Source of the DNA: JACVRW01 sp963835705 | GTDB lineage: Bacteria; Actinomycetota; Thermoleophilia; Solirubrobacterales; Thermoleophilaceae | Length of the DNA stretch: 64,000 bases | Assembly: GCA_963835705.1 (NCBI GenBank) | Contig: CAWIGR010000001.1 | Span: 13,712 to 77,711, forward strand | Direction: 5' to 3' | In this document: positions 43,292 through 51,715 of the stretch, one piece after another | Numbering within the stretch: position 1 is the first letter of the stretch | How the letters are laid out: each line of letters starts with the position of its first letter | Program-made: the position numbers and the translations under genes | The notes under the pieces: generated by a model | What the model saw: only the letters and a program-made list of their open reading frames with translations | Told to the model about the DNA's origin: nothing | Databases searched by the model: none

Positions 43292-44058
43292 CAGTACACC
43301 GGGAGGCGGTGCCCCGCCTCGTAGTCGTCGTGGACCTTGTTGGCGAACAGCTTGATCACGAGCATCCCGAACAGGAACCCGCCGATGTGGGCGAAGTAGG
43401 CGATGCCGCCGCCCTCCACCGGTTCGCTGAACGCGGGTAGCAGCTGCATCAGGAACCAGAAGCCCAGCACGAGCAGGGCGGGCAGCTCGACGATGGTGAA
43501 GATGATGATGATGAAGATCACCGTTACTACGCGCGCGCGGGGGTAGAGAAGTGCATAGCCGCCGAGCACGGCGGCGATTGCGCCGCTCGCCCCGACCGTC
43601 GGGATCGCGGAGTCGGGATCGGTGACGATCTGGAGCCCGAGCGCGGCCAGCCCACCCAGCAGATAGAAGACGACGAACCGGACGCGTCCCATCGAATCCT
43701 CGATGTTGTTGCCGAAGATCCAGAGGAACAGCATGTTCCCCGCCAGGTGGATCAGGCTCCCGTGCAGGAACATCGAGGTGAAGATGGTGATCCACCAGGG
43801 GGCCTGATCCGGAGCGGCGCCGACTACGCCGGGCTGGCCCTCGCAGGCGGGGACTCCTCCGGCGTCGCCGCACTCGTCGCCGGGATGGGTGACCTCGTAG
43901 GGGATCGCCCCGTACTCGAGCACGCGCTCGTTCCCCGTGGCGCCCAGATCCCAGAGCCCGCGCTCGAACAGGAAGTAGGCGGCGCAGCAGATCGCGATGA
44001 TCGCGACGGTGAGCACGGGGAACTGCCGCGTGGGGATGTCGTCCTTCAGGGGAAACAC
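43291..44058 (-). CDS. Rhomboid family intramembrane serine protease
   Basis: A 255-residue protein with six to seven helices. The catalytic Ser lies in VGASGAIAAVLGGYAL (GxSG) and the catalytic His in YFAHIGGFLFGML; HLAGNMLFLWIFGNN is the conserved HxxxN-type oxyanion/structural helix. An extra loop with CGDAGGVPACEGQP separates helix 1 from the core and may be disulfide-bonded outside. Rhomboids cleave membrane proteins within the bilayer. It starts 21 nt after the kelch gene and is coupled to the small membrane gene. Confidence 0.92.
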   Translation of the reverse strand: MFPLKDDIPTRQFPVLTVAIIAICCAAYFLFERGLWDLGATGNERVLEYGAIPYEVTHPGDECGDAGGVPACEGQPGVVGAAPDQAPWWITIFTSMFLHGSLIHLAGNMLFLWIFGNNIEDSMGRVRFVVFYLLGGLAALGLQIVTDPDSAIPTVGASGAIAAVLGGYALLYPRARVVTVIFIIIIFTIVELPALLVLGFWFLMQLLPAFSEPVEGGGIAYFAHIGGFLFGMLVIKLFANKVHDDYEAGHRLPVY

Positions 44059-44079
44059 GGCGCCTGCCCGCCATGATGC

Positions 44080-45069
44080 CTAGCGCCGCCGCGACACGTC
44101 CAGGTACTCGATCTCGTTCGAGAAGTCGAACCCGGGGGTGGGGCCGCCCTCGATCGCGTAGACCCTCCGGCCGAGGGCCGCGCCTCCCAGGCCGTGGCGG
44201 GCCGTGCGCATGCCGGGCAGCGAGCTCCAGCGGCGCCGGCGCGGCTCGAACAGCTCGACCTCGGCGATCGTCGTCCCGCCCGGCTCGAGCCGCTCGCCGC
44301 CGAACACCACGATGCGGCCGTCGCTCAGCCGCGCCGAGGCGATCCCGCCGCGCGCCACGCGCAGCGGCGGCAGCTCCTCCCAGACGCGGCGGCGCGGGTT
44401 GTAGCGCTCCGCAGTGGTGAGGTTGCCCGCGTCACGGCCGCCCAGCACGTAGAAGCGGCCGCCGGAGGCCACGCCGGTGGTGTGGTTGCGCGCCGGGCCG
44501 CGGAAGCTCGGGCCGCGGCGCCAGCGGGCGCCCCGGATGTCGTAGATCTCGAGCGACCGCAGCGAGCCCGAGTCGTTCGCGCCGCCCGCAGCGTAGAGCC
44601 GTCCCCGGATCGCGGCGAGGGCGTGGGCGGCGCGCGGGGTCGGCGCGGACGGCAGCCGGCGCCAGCGGCGCCGCTTGGGGTTGTAGCGAAGCAGCGCGCC
44701 CGTGGGAACGGTCAGGCCGGCCTCGCCCCGGTACCCGCCGTGCACATACAGGCGTTCGCGGTGCGCGACCGCCGTGGGATGGTTGAGCGCGACCGGCATG
44801 CCGGGCTCGCGCCTCCAGCGGTCGCGCCGGATGTCGTAGCGCTCGACCGCCGCGACGGTCTGGCCGCGGGAGCGCTCGAAGCCGCCGACCACGTAGATGA
44901 AGCGCCCTATGCGGGCGGCGGCGACCTCGGTCCGTTCGAGCGGCGCCGGCGTGAGCGGTGTCCAGCGGTCCTGCCTCGCTCCCCCGTCACGGGGGAGCAG
45001 GAGGACGGCCAACAGGCCGAGGACTACTGCGCATGTCCCGGCGAGAAGCGCCCGGGACGGAGCCCTCAC
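44080..45069 (-). CDS. Membrane-anchored kelch-repeat beta-propeller
   Basis: A 329-residue protein. GTG 45069 overlaps the lipA stop (GTGA). One N-terminal helix (LLAGTCAVVLGLLAVLLLP) anchors it, followed by six kelch repeats with the GG-Y-W pattern: IYVVGGFERS...RYDIRRDRW, LYVHGGYRGE...RYNPKRRRW, LYAAGGANDS...IYDIRGARW, FYVLGGRDAG...RYNPRRRVW, IVVFGGERLE...LFEPRRRRW and a last incomplete one. It faces outside and should be a protein- or glycan-binding propeller. Its coupling with lipoate genes is unexplained. Confidence 0.85.
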   Translation of the reverse strand: MRAPSRALLAGTCAVVLGLLAVLLLPRDGGARQDRWTPLTPAPLERTEVAAARIGRFIYVVGGFERSRGQTVAAVERYDIRRDRWRREPGMPVALNHPTAVAHRERLYVHGGYRGEAGLTVPTGALLRYNPKRRRWRRLPSAPTPRAAHALAAIRGRLYAAGGANDSGSLRSLEIYDIRGARWRRGPSFRGPARNHTTGVASGGRFYVLGGRDAGNLTTAERYNPRRRVWEELPPLRVARGGIASARLSDGRIVVFGGERLEPGGTTIAEVELFEPRRRRWSSLPGMRTARHGLGGAALGRRVYAIEGGPTPGFDFSNEIEYLDVSRRR

Positions 45070-46001
45070 CGGTCTGACGAGGCCTGTGCCAGCGTCTGCT
45101 CGGCGTGGTAGCTCGACCGGACCAGCGGTCCGGCCGCCACGGAGTCGAAGCCCATCCCGTACGCCGCGCGCTCGAGCTCGGCGAACTCCTCCGGGTGCCA
45201 GTAGCGCACCACCGGCAGGTGGTCGCGCGTGGGTCGCAGGTACTGCCCTACGGTGAGCACCTGCACGCCGTGCTCCCGTAGCACGCCGAACGCCTCGAGC
45301 AGCTCGTCCTTCGACTCGCCGAGCCCGGTCATCAGGCCCGACTTCGTGACCACCTCGTCGCCGCCCAGCTCCTTGGCGTTGCGGAGCACCCGGCACGAGC
45401 GCAGGAAGCGCGAGCCGCGCCGTGCGAGCGGGTACAGCCGCGGCACGGTCTCCACGTTGTGGTTGAACACGTCGGGCCGCTCGGCGATCACCCGCGCCAG
45501 CGGCATCTCCTCGCCGCGGAAGTCCGGCGTGAGCACCTCGACCTTGCAGCCCGGTGCCATCCGCCGGATCGAGCGGATCACGCCGACGAAGGCGCCCGAG
45601 CCGAGGTCTGGCAGGTCGTCGCGGTCCACGCTCGTGATCACCGCGTGGCGCAGCCCCATCTTGCGCACCGACTGGGCCACGCGAAGCGGCTCGAGCGGGT
45701 CGTTGTGCGTCGGCTTGCCGGTCTTGACGTTGCAGAACCCGCAGCGGCGCGTGCAGGTGTCGCCGAGGATCATGAACGTGGCGGTGCCGCGCTCCCAGCA
45801 GTCGCCGATGTTCGGGCAGGCCGCCTCCTGGCAGACCGTGTGCAGCCCCTCACCCTCGATCATCCCGCGCAGCTCGCGGTAGCGCGGCCCGCCCGGCGCG
45901 GGACGCTTGAACCAGGCAGGCTTGCGGTCGCGGAACGGGCGCACCTCGCCCATCTCGAGCAAGCGCGCCCCACCCGGGTTGGCCCGCGAGCGGGTGCTCA
46001 C
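45066..46001 (-). CDS. lipA: Lipoyl synthase
   Basis: A 311-residue radical-SAM enzyme that inserts two sulfurs into octanoyl groups on E2 and GcvH proteins. The auxiliary cluster Cys set is in HTVCQEAACPNIGDCWE and the radical-SAM CxxxCxxC in CTRRCGFCNV; the C-terminal RSSYHAEQTL carries the conserved RSSY motif. GTG 46001 overlaps the lipB stop (GTGA). An internal ATG 16 codons later (MGEVRPFRDRKPAW) is a possible alternative start. It acts directly after LipB. Confidence 0.96.
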   Translation of the reverse strand: MSTRSRANPGGARLLEMGEVRPFRDRKPAWFKRPAPGGPRYRELRGMIEGEGLHTVCQEAACPNIGDCWERGTATFMILGDTCTRRCGFCNVKTGKPTHNDPLEPLRVAQSVRKMGLRHAVITSVDRDDLPDLGSGAFVGVIRSIRRMAPGCKVEVLTPDFRGEEMPLARVIAERPDVFNHNVETVPRLYPLARRGSRFLRSCRVLRNAKELGGDEVVTKSGLMTGLGESKDELLEAFGVLREHGVQVLTVGQYLRPTRDHLPVVRYWHPEEFAELERAAYGMGFDSVAAGPLVRSSYHAEQTLAQASSDR

Positions 46002-46678
46002 ACCGGCACCGCCTCGCGCCGAAGCAGCCGCGCCAGGGACACCAGCCGCTGCCGCCGCCCGAACGCCTCGGCGAAGCGGTAGGCCATCCGCTTGCGGAAG
46101 CACGGGAGCGAGCGCGCCCGCCCGGTCTCGCGCGAGACCGACGTCACGCGCACGTGGTCGATCCCGCAGGGCACGATCCACTCGAATGGCTGAAGGTCGT
46201 TGTCGACGTTCACGGCCAGGCCGTGCATCGACACGCCCTCGCGCACGCGCACCCCGATCGAGCCGATCTTGCGGTCCCCGGCCCACACCCCGGTGAACGG
46301 CGTGTCGCGCGCCTCGGCGGCGATGCCCTCGTCGGCCAGCGCGGCGACCATGGCTTCCTCCATCGCGTGCACGAAGTCCGCAACCCGCTCCACGGCCATG
46401 ATCGGGTAGGCCACCAGCTGCCCCGGCCCGTGGTAGGTCACGCGGCCGCCGCGGTCGGTCTCGCATACCTCGATCCCCTGCGCCCGGTACCAGTCCTCGC
46501 CCATCGGCAGGTCGGCCGACTCGCTTCGCTTGCCCTTCGTGTACACGGGCGGGTGCTCGAGCACGAGCAGGAGGTCCTGAAGCTCCCCCGCGGCGCGCCG
46601 GTCGCGCAGCCGCCGCTGGAGCTCGAACGCCTCCCGATAGGGCAGCGCGCCCAGATGAGCGACCCACAGTTCCGCCAC
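45998..46678 (-). CDS. lipB: Octanoyltransferase
   Basis: A 226-residue enzyme transferring octanoate from acyl carrier protein to lipoyl domains. Signature RGGRVTYHGPGQLVAYPI, DRKIGSIGVRV with the catalytic Lys, and IVPCGIDHVRVTS with the catalytic Cys are all present. GTG 46678 gives the standard length, with GGGGAG immediately upstream at short spacing. Divergent from the membrane protein at 46703, whose leaderless start leaves only 24 bp between the two genes. First gene of the operon lipB-lipA-kelch-rhomboid-small membrane-carboxypeptidase. Confidence 0.95.
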   Translation of the reverse strand: MAELWVAHLGALPYREAFELQRRLRDRRAAGELQDLLLVLEHPPVYTKGKRSESADLPMGEDWYRAQGIEVCETDRGGRVTYHGPGQLVAYPIMAVERVADFVHAMEEAMVAALADEGIAAEARDTPFTGVWAGDRKIGSIGVRVREGVSMHGLAVNVDNDLQPFEWIVPCGIDHVRVTSVSRETGRARSLPCFRKRMAYRFAEAFGRRQRLVSLARLLRREAVPV

Positions 46679-46702
46679 CTCCCCAAGGCTACCCTGCACG
46701 TG

Positions 46703-47314
46703 GTGGACCCCGAGCAGCGCTTCTGGCCGGCACGCGTCCGCTGGCGGCTGCGCGGCGCTTGGATGTGGCCGGCGTTCGTGGCCATCACGCTGCTCGACGG
46801 GATCCTGCTGCACCTCCTGCCGCCGGTCCGCACGGGCATCGACCTGATCCCAGCGGTCCTCCTCGCCACCTTCGGCAACCTGGTGCTGATCGGCGCGCTC
46901 GGCCCCTGGCTCGCGCGGCGCGTGTGGAAGCGCCGGCCGGCCGCCGAGCCGGACGCCCCGCCGAAGGCGCAGCTCGAGGTGCTCTCCGACCGGATCGGCA
47001 CCGGCCTGCTGGTGGCGAGCGTGTTCGGGGTGCTGGCAGCGGGCCTGGCCGCGCGCCCGACGGTGATCGCCGAGACCGACGCGAAGGAGGAGGCCGCGCG
47101 CGCGATCCACGCCCACATCCAGTCAAGCGGCGACCCCGAGCTGATCCGCAACGAGGAGACGGCCCACGCCGCACGGCTCGCCGACGGCTACTTCCGGATC
47201 TGCATCGCCCAGGACGATCGCGAGAGCTTCGCCTGCTTCCTGGTCGACACCAACCGGGACCCCACCCGGATCGTGCAGGACCCGAGCGCGGAGCCGAACG
47301 AGATCGATCCGTAA
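46703..47314 (+). CDS. Hypothetical membrane protein with two helices
   Basis: A 203-residue protein beginning VDPEQRFWPARVRWRLRGAW. Two to three membrane helices (MWPAFVAITLLDGILLHLLP, LIPAVLLATFGNLVLIGALG, LVASVFGVLAAGLAA) are followed by a soluble C-terminal domain of about 85 residues containing HAARLADGYFRICIAQDDRE. GTG 46703 is preferred because TACCCT lies 7 nt upstream, consistent with a leaderless mRNA; ATG 46655 would overlap lipB by 24 bp. I do not recognise the family. Confidence 0.6.
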   Translation: MDPEQRFWPARVRWRLRGAWMWPAFVAITLLDGILLHLLPPVRTGIDLIPAVLLATFGNLVLIGALGPWLARRVWKRRPAAEPDAPPKAQLEVLSDRIGTGLLVASVFGVLAAGLAARPTVIAETDAKEEAARAIHAHIQSSGDPELIRNEETAHAARLADGYFRICIAQDDRESFACFLVDTNRDPTRIVQDPSAEPNEIDP

Positions 47315-48891
47315 CTAGACCTCGAGCAGCTCCACCAGTCCCCCGTCCGGCTGCACCTCGAGCAGCTGGACGCGGTTGTCCCCGCGCCGCAGCGCGCTCT
47401 CGGGGAAGATCAGCGAGAAGAGCTCCCCGGGCCGGGCGCGCAGGTGGAAGCTGCGGCCGACCGCCCGGACGCGCCCGTTCACGGCCACCGCGAGCTCGCG
47501 CACCGCCCCCGGCGGGCTGCCCTCGATCCGGCCCACCACGCGCGTCGGCACGATCGGGCCGCGCAGGTCGACCTCGTCGAGGCGTCCGGCGTTCACCGCC
47601 AGCTCGCCGCGCACCTCGCCCGAGGGCGGGAGCGCGGCGGGCACGCGGTCGCCCAGAAGCTCGGGGTGGGGGCCGATCCGGAAGGCGGACGCCCAGGCGT
47701 CGCCGTAGGCGCGCTCGCTCCGGGCGCCGGTGCCGAACTTGCTCGCCCGCCGGCGGCTCAGCGCCGCGCGCTGGCGCAGCCACTCCGCGCGGTCCACCGA
47801 CACCAGCCGGCTGAAGTCGCGCCGGACCAGCGTCACGTGCTCGCGCGCCCGGGTCATGGCCGCGAAGGCCGAGTGTCCGTCCGCCTGCGACGGCACGGCC
47901 ACGCCGAGAACGTCGGCGATCGTAGGGAGCAGGTCCACGTTCCGGACCAGGCTGTGGTCCACCCTTCCTTCGGTCTGCCCCGGGGTCTTGACGAAGAACG
48001 GCACGGGCGCGATCTCGCCGATGTTGTGTTCCGTCACCTGGCGGCGGCTCTTCACGTTCACCTCGAACGAGTAGCCGTGGTCGGCCATCACCACGCAGCA
48101 GCGCGCGGTCGAACAGCCCTGTGCGGCGGAGCCTCCGCATCACCTGACCGAGCTCGACGGTCCGTGTACCCGACCTGGAGCAGGTGGCGCAGGTGGTTGT
48201 GGTCGGTCAGGCCGTGGTCGTGCCAGCTCGGAGGCTTGTTGATCGCCGCGACGGGCTCCACGCCGGCCGGCCGGCTCTGATGTCCCGAGGGCAGGTAGAG
48301 CCAGGGCTCGTGCGGAAGCAGCGCATGGTGGAAGTAGAAGGTGGGCCGGCCGCGGTCGCGGATCGCCCCGATCCACCTGTGGAGGCGCGCCGGGCGGCCT
48401 CTACCGGCCAGCCGCGGCAGCACCCCGGGCCGGCGCGTGCGGGTGCCCTCGCAGATCCACGGCGGGCAGACCGCCGAGGCGGACTCCACCTTGATGACGT
48501 CGTACCCGAGGCGGTGCAGCAGGTGGTAGACGCTCGGCTGATGGCTCCGCACGTCCGCCGCCGTCAGGTCCTTGGGCATGCGGCCGTCGAGGATCGACGG
48601 CAGCGCCTTGAAGGTCGAGTCGAAGACCGTGTAGGCGTTGCGGAACCAGGTGGAGGTCTTCGCGAGCGCGGCGAAGTTGGGGTAGCGCTCGGCGTCGATC
48701 GCCCCGCTCGGCGTGGTGAGGGACTCGGTGGGGAACTCGTCGAGGACGATGACCACGATCGGGGGCCGGTCCGCCGCAGCGAGATCGTCATGGTTCGCGT
48801 CCACGGCGAACGCAACGGCTGCGCCGATCAACACCACGAGCAGCACGACGGCAGGCGTGCGCACAAGACCAATGTAAAAGACGGGAGACAT
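47315..48891 (-). CDS. Membrane-anchored sulfatase-like protein (two apparent frameshifts)
   Basis: A protein of about 525 residues in the alkaline-phosphatase superfamily. The N-terminal helix (VRTPAVVLLVVLIGAAVAFA) precedes VVIVLDEFPTESL (metal Asp), YPNFAALAKTSTWFRNAYTV and DSTFKALPSILDGRMP (nucleophile region). MADHGYSFE carries the second metal site. Extra bases near 48156 and 48096 break the frame; removing one G (plus strand) at each restores LLQVGYTDR-ELGQVMRRL and ALL-VVMADHG. The C-terminal 130 residues form a beta-rich domain that is also found in the next gene. Sulfatase, phosphatase and phosphotransferase activities are all possible. Confidence 0.75.
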
Positions 48892-48892
48892 C

Positions 48893-49012
48893 GTGATCGC
48901 CGAAGGAGAGAAGGCGCCCGACTTCACGCTGCCCGACCAGGACGGCCCGCGACGTCCCGAGCGCCGCGCGCGTGCTCGGATCGATGACGTCGTGCTGGAG
49001 GCGCTCGGCTAA
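48893..49012 (+). pseudogene. Deleted peroxiredoxin (AhpC/TSA, BCP-like) remnant
   Basis: A 39-codon frame starting at GTG 48893 reads VIAEGEKAPDFTLPDQDG, the first strand set of a bacterioferritin-comigratory-type peroxiredoxin. It jumps directly to DDVVLEALG, the usual C-terminal helix. The peroxidatic Cys region and about 110 residues are missing. It lies between the two sulfatase genes on the opposite strand, overlapping the stop of the second. Confidence 0.6.
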
Positions 49013-50573
49013 CCGCGGGCCAGCAGCCGCAGGCGCCGGCCGTCCACGACCTCGAACACCTCGACCCTGTTGTGCCCGTCGCGCAGCGCGTCCTCCGGCA
49101 CCATGAAGGCGAAGCTCTCGCTCGCGCCTCCGGCGAGCCGGAACGAGCGCCCCACCGCGGCGACCTCCCCGTTCACGGCCACCGCCAGGTCGCGCGGCGT
49201 GCCCGTGCCGCCCTCGAGGTGGCCGGCGATCTGCGCGGGCACGACGCCGGAGCTCCGGCGCACGTTCGAGTACAGCTCCCCGCGCGCGATCGTCCCGCGC
49301 CCGCCGCGGCCGGCGGCGCGCGCGATGCCGGCCACGTCGCGCCCGATCAACCCGCGGTTCGGCCCGATCCCGTGTAGAGCGAGGCGAGGTCACCGGCGCC
49401 GAACTGGCGCAGGCGCCGCCGCACGACCCGCCGCCGCTGGGCCTGCCAGCGCCTCCCGGGCACGGTGACCACGGCGTCGAAGTACCGCGTCGGGAACGTG
49501 ACCCGGCGAGTGCGCCGGGCGGCGCGGCTGAAGGCGGAGCGCCCGTCGTCGCGATAGCCGAGCCGCGCGCCGAGCACGTCCGCGATCGTGGACGGCACGT
49601 CGAGCGTGCGCGCGTATGCGCCGCTCACCCGGCCGCGGCGCTGGCCCGGGCGCTTGACGAAGAAGGGGACGGGCGCCAGCTCGTGGGCGGTGCCGAACAG
49701 CGAGCGCCGGCGCGTCTCGACGCCGGAGCGCCACAGGTAGCCGTGGTCGGCCACCACCACGATCAGCGTGTCGTCGTAGATGCCCTGGTCCTTCAGGCGA
49801 CGGACGAGACGGCCGAGCAGCCGGTCGGTGTACCCGAGCTGCAGCAGGTAGCGCTGCTCGTTGTGGCGGGTCAGGTACTCGTCGTGGAAGCCCGGCACGG
49901 TGGTCATGCCGGGCAGCGGGTCGAGCCCGCTGGGGCGGGTGCGCGTGCCGGAGGGCAGGTAGAGGTAGGGGATGTGCGGCAGCAGCAGATGCTTCATCCA
50001 GAAGGTGGGCCTGCCGGCCTCGATCGTGCGGACCCATCGGTTGAATCGCTCCGGGCGGCCGCGGTTGAGAAGCGGCGCGATCGCGGGCTTTTGCGCGCGG
50101 CCGCCCCGGCACATGCGCGGCGGGCAGAGCGCCGAGGCCTCCTCGGAGGCGACCATCCGGTAGCCGCGCCGCCGGAACATGTCGAAGATCGAGCGCGGAT
50201 GGCCGGCGCGGTCCGGCGTGCTGCCCGGCCGCGGCCAGATCCCGTCGAGCATCAGGGGCACCGCCTTGGTTGTCGAGTCGTAGATCGAGTAGCCGTTGCG
50301 GAACCAGGTCGAGTCGGCGGCCAGGGCGGCGAAGTTGGGATACCGCACCCGGTCGATCCTGCCGCGCCGGTCGAGCAGCGAGTCGCTCGGCAGCTCGTCC
50401 AGGACGAGCAGCACCGCGTGTGGCTTCGCGGGCTTGCTCGTGACGACGATCGGCTCGATGCGGGTGAGCGACTGGGGGGCGTCGCCGAGCGCGCTCGTGA
50501 GCACCACAAGCAGGAGCGTGATGGCGAGGCCCAGCGGCAGGAAGAACCGGCGCATGAGGGTTCTCATACTCAT
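49009..50573 (-). CDS. Second membrane-anchored sulfatase-like protein (one frameshift)
   Basis: A paralogue of the gene at 47315 with about 520 residues. N-terminal helix FFLPLGLAITLLLVVLTSAL, then AVLLVLDELPSDSLL, YPNFAALAADSTWFRNGYSI, DSTTKAVPLMLDGIWP and VVADHGYLWRSG. Near 49365 one base appears to be missing: SLYTG in one frame continues as IGPNRGLIGRDVAG in the next. The C-terminal beta domain ends at 49009. Start candidates are ATG 50573, 50567 and 50555; none has a clear site. The pair probably arose by tandem duplication and likely modifies an extracellular or lipid-linked glycan. Confidence 0.75.
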
Positions 50574-50624
50574 CGATCTAGCGGGTGCCGCGGATGGTTC
50601 ACGGGCGCGTAACAGCGCAAAGGT

Positions 50625-50641
50625 GTAAAACCACGTTTTAC
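50625..50641. promoter_or_regulatory. Perfect 17-bp AT-rich palindrome upstream of the HD gene
   Basis: GTAAAACCACGTTTTAC has perfect 7-bp arms with a CAC centre. It lies 30 bp before the HD-gene ATG and about 50 bp from the start of the divergent sulfatase gene, in DNA otherwise near 70 percent GC. It looks like an operator for a dimeric repressor; the protein is unknown. Confidence 0.55.
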
Positions 50642-50670
50642 GAGTGGACCCCTCTGAAACCATTTCCACC

Positions 50671-51237
50671 ATGGCACGGACCGACTTCGTGGAACGGTCG
50701 CCGCTCACCCGCGAAGCGCTTGCCTTCGCCGATCAGCGCCACGCCGGCCAGATGCGGGACATCGACGATCTCCCGTTCGTCACGCATCCCGTCGAAGTGG
50801 CCTGCCTGCTGCACGAGGCGGGCTACGCAGACGAAGTGGTGGCCGCGGGCGTGCTCCACGACGTGCTCGAGGACACGGACGCCGAATGGAGTGACCTCGA
50901 GACGCGCTTCGGCGGCCGTGTCGCGGAGCTGGTGCAGGCCGTCACCGACGACCCGTCGATCGAGGACGACGCCGAGCGCAAGGCGGCGCTGCGCCGCCAG
51001 GTCGCCGCGGCGGGGGAGTCCGCCGCCGCGGTGTTCGCAGCCGACAAGGTTTCGAAGGCCCGCGAGCTGCGGGTGCGGGTTGGCCGTGGAGGCCACAGCG
51101 AGGCGGACTGCGGCAAGTTCGCCCACTACGAGGCGAGCCTCGCGATGCTCGCCGACCTCATCCCCGGGCACGAGCTGGTCCAGCAGCTCCGCCTGGAGGT
51201 CGAGGCCCTCCAGGCGTTGCCGGCCGGCGGCGTCTAA
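50671..51237 (+). CDS. HD-domain phosphohydrolase, RelA/SpoT-like (HD_4)
   Basis: A 188-residue protein with only the hydrolase part of the (p)ppGpp family. EALAFADQRHAGQMRD supplies the first His, FVTHPVEVACLLHEAGYADE the next, and AAGVLHDVLEDTDAEW the HD pair and the ED motif typical of SpoT/MESH1 hydrolases. No synthetase, TGS or ACT domain follows. Such small alarmone hydrolases may hydrolyse ppGpp or another nucleotide. ATG 50671 is chosen over GTG 50644 because homology begins right after it; no clear site is seen. Its stop overlaps the end of the SRPBCC gene. Confidence 0.8.
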   Translation: MARTDFVERSPLTREALAFADQRHAGQMRDIDDLPFVTHPVEVACLLHEAGYADEVVAAGVLHDVLEDTDAEWSDLETRFGGRVAELVQAVTDDPSIEDDAERKAALRRQVAAAGESAAAVFAADKVSKARELRVRVGRGGHSEADCGKFAHYEASLAMLADLIPGHELVQQLRLEVEALQALPAGGV

Positions 51238-51708
51238 CCGGCCGCCAGCAGCTTCACGCCGAGCCGGCGGGCTAGTCCCTCGCCGCCCCAGCGCATCACC
51301 ACGTCGTGGTTGTGCTCGAGCACCGGCCGGGCGACCGGCCCGAGCGCGTTCATCCAGCGCTTGGTGCTCTTCACGTCCCAGTCGTAGACGACGGCGGTCA
51401 CGCCGCCGTCCTGAAACAGCCGCCAGCAGCCGGTTCCCTCGAGGTCTCCCGTTGCCTCGCCCGCCATCCAGCGTCTCTCCTCCAGCCCGTCGCACGGTGA
51501 AGTCGAACTCGAGCTCGTACGGGATCCGGCTGCGCCACGCCACCCGGTAGCGGCTGCCGATGCGCGCGTGGTCACCACCGTCGAGCTCGTGGGCGCGCGC
51601 CACGCCGCGCCACCACTCGGGCCAGTGAAGCGGGTCCTGGAGGACGTCCCACGCGGCGGCGCAGGAGGTCTCCAGCAGCCAGGTTGTGAGAAAGCGGTAG
51701 CGCAGCAG
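51234..51708 (-). CDS. SRPBCC (START-like) family protein, one apparent frameshift
   Basis: About 157 residues. LRYRFLTTWLLETSCAAAWD followed by VLQDPLHWPEWWRGV and YRVAWRSRIPYELEFDFTV match the polyketide-cyclase/SRPBCC start; the second half (WMAGEATGDLEGTGCWRLFQ) is in another frame. Removing one G on the plus strand near 51491 rejoins the halves. No ATG/GTG/TTG start is visible; CTG 51708 or 51705 is a possibility, 8 nt after the aldehyde-dehydrogenase stop. SRPBCC proteins bind hydrophobic ligands; its role after the dehydrogenase is unknown. Confidence 0.6.
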
Positions 51709-51715
51709 GGGGCGC

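Noticed and set aside
47315..50573. Sulfatases proved by a formylglycine motif
   Set aside because: No CxPxR or SxPxR motif is visible at the nucleophile position, so only sulfatase-like/alkaline-phosphatase superfamily is claimed.
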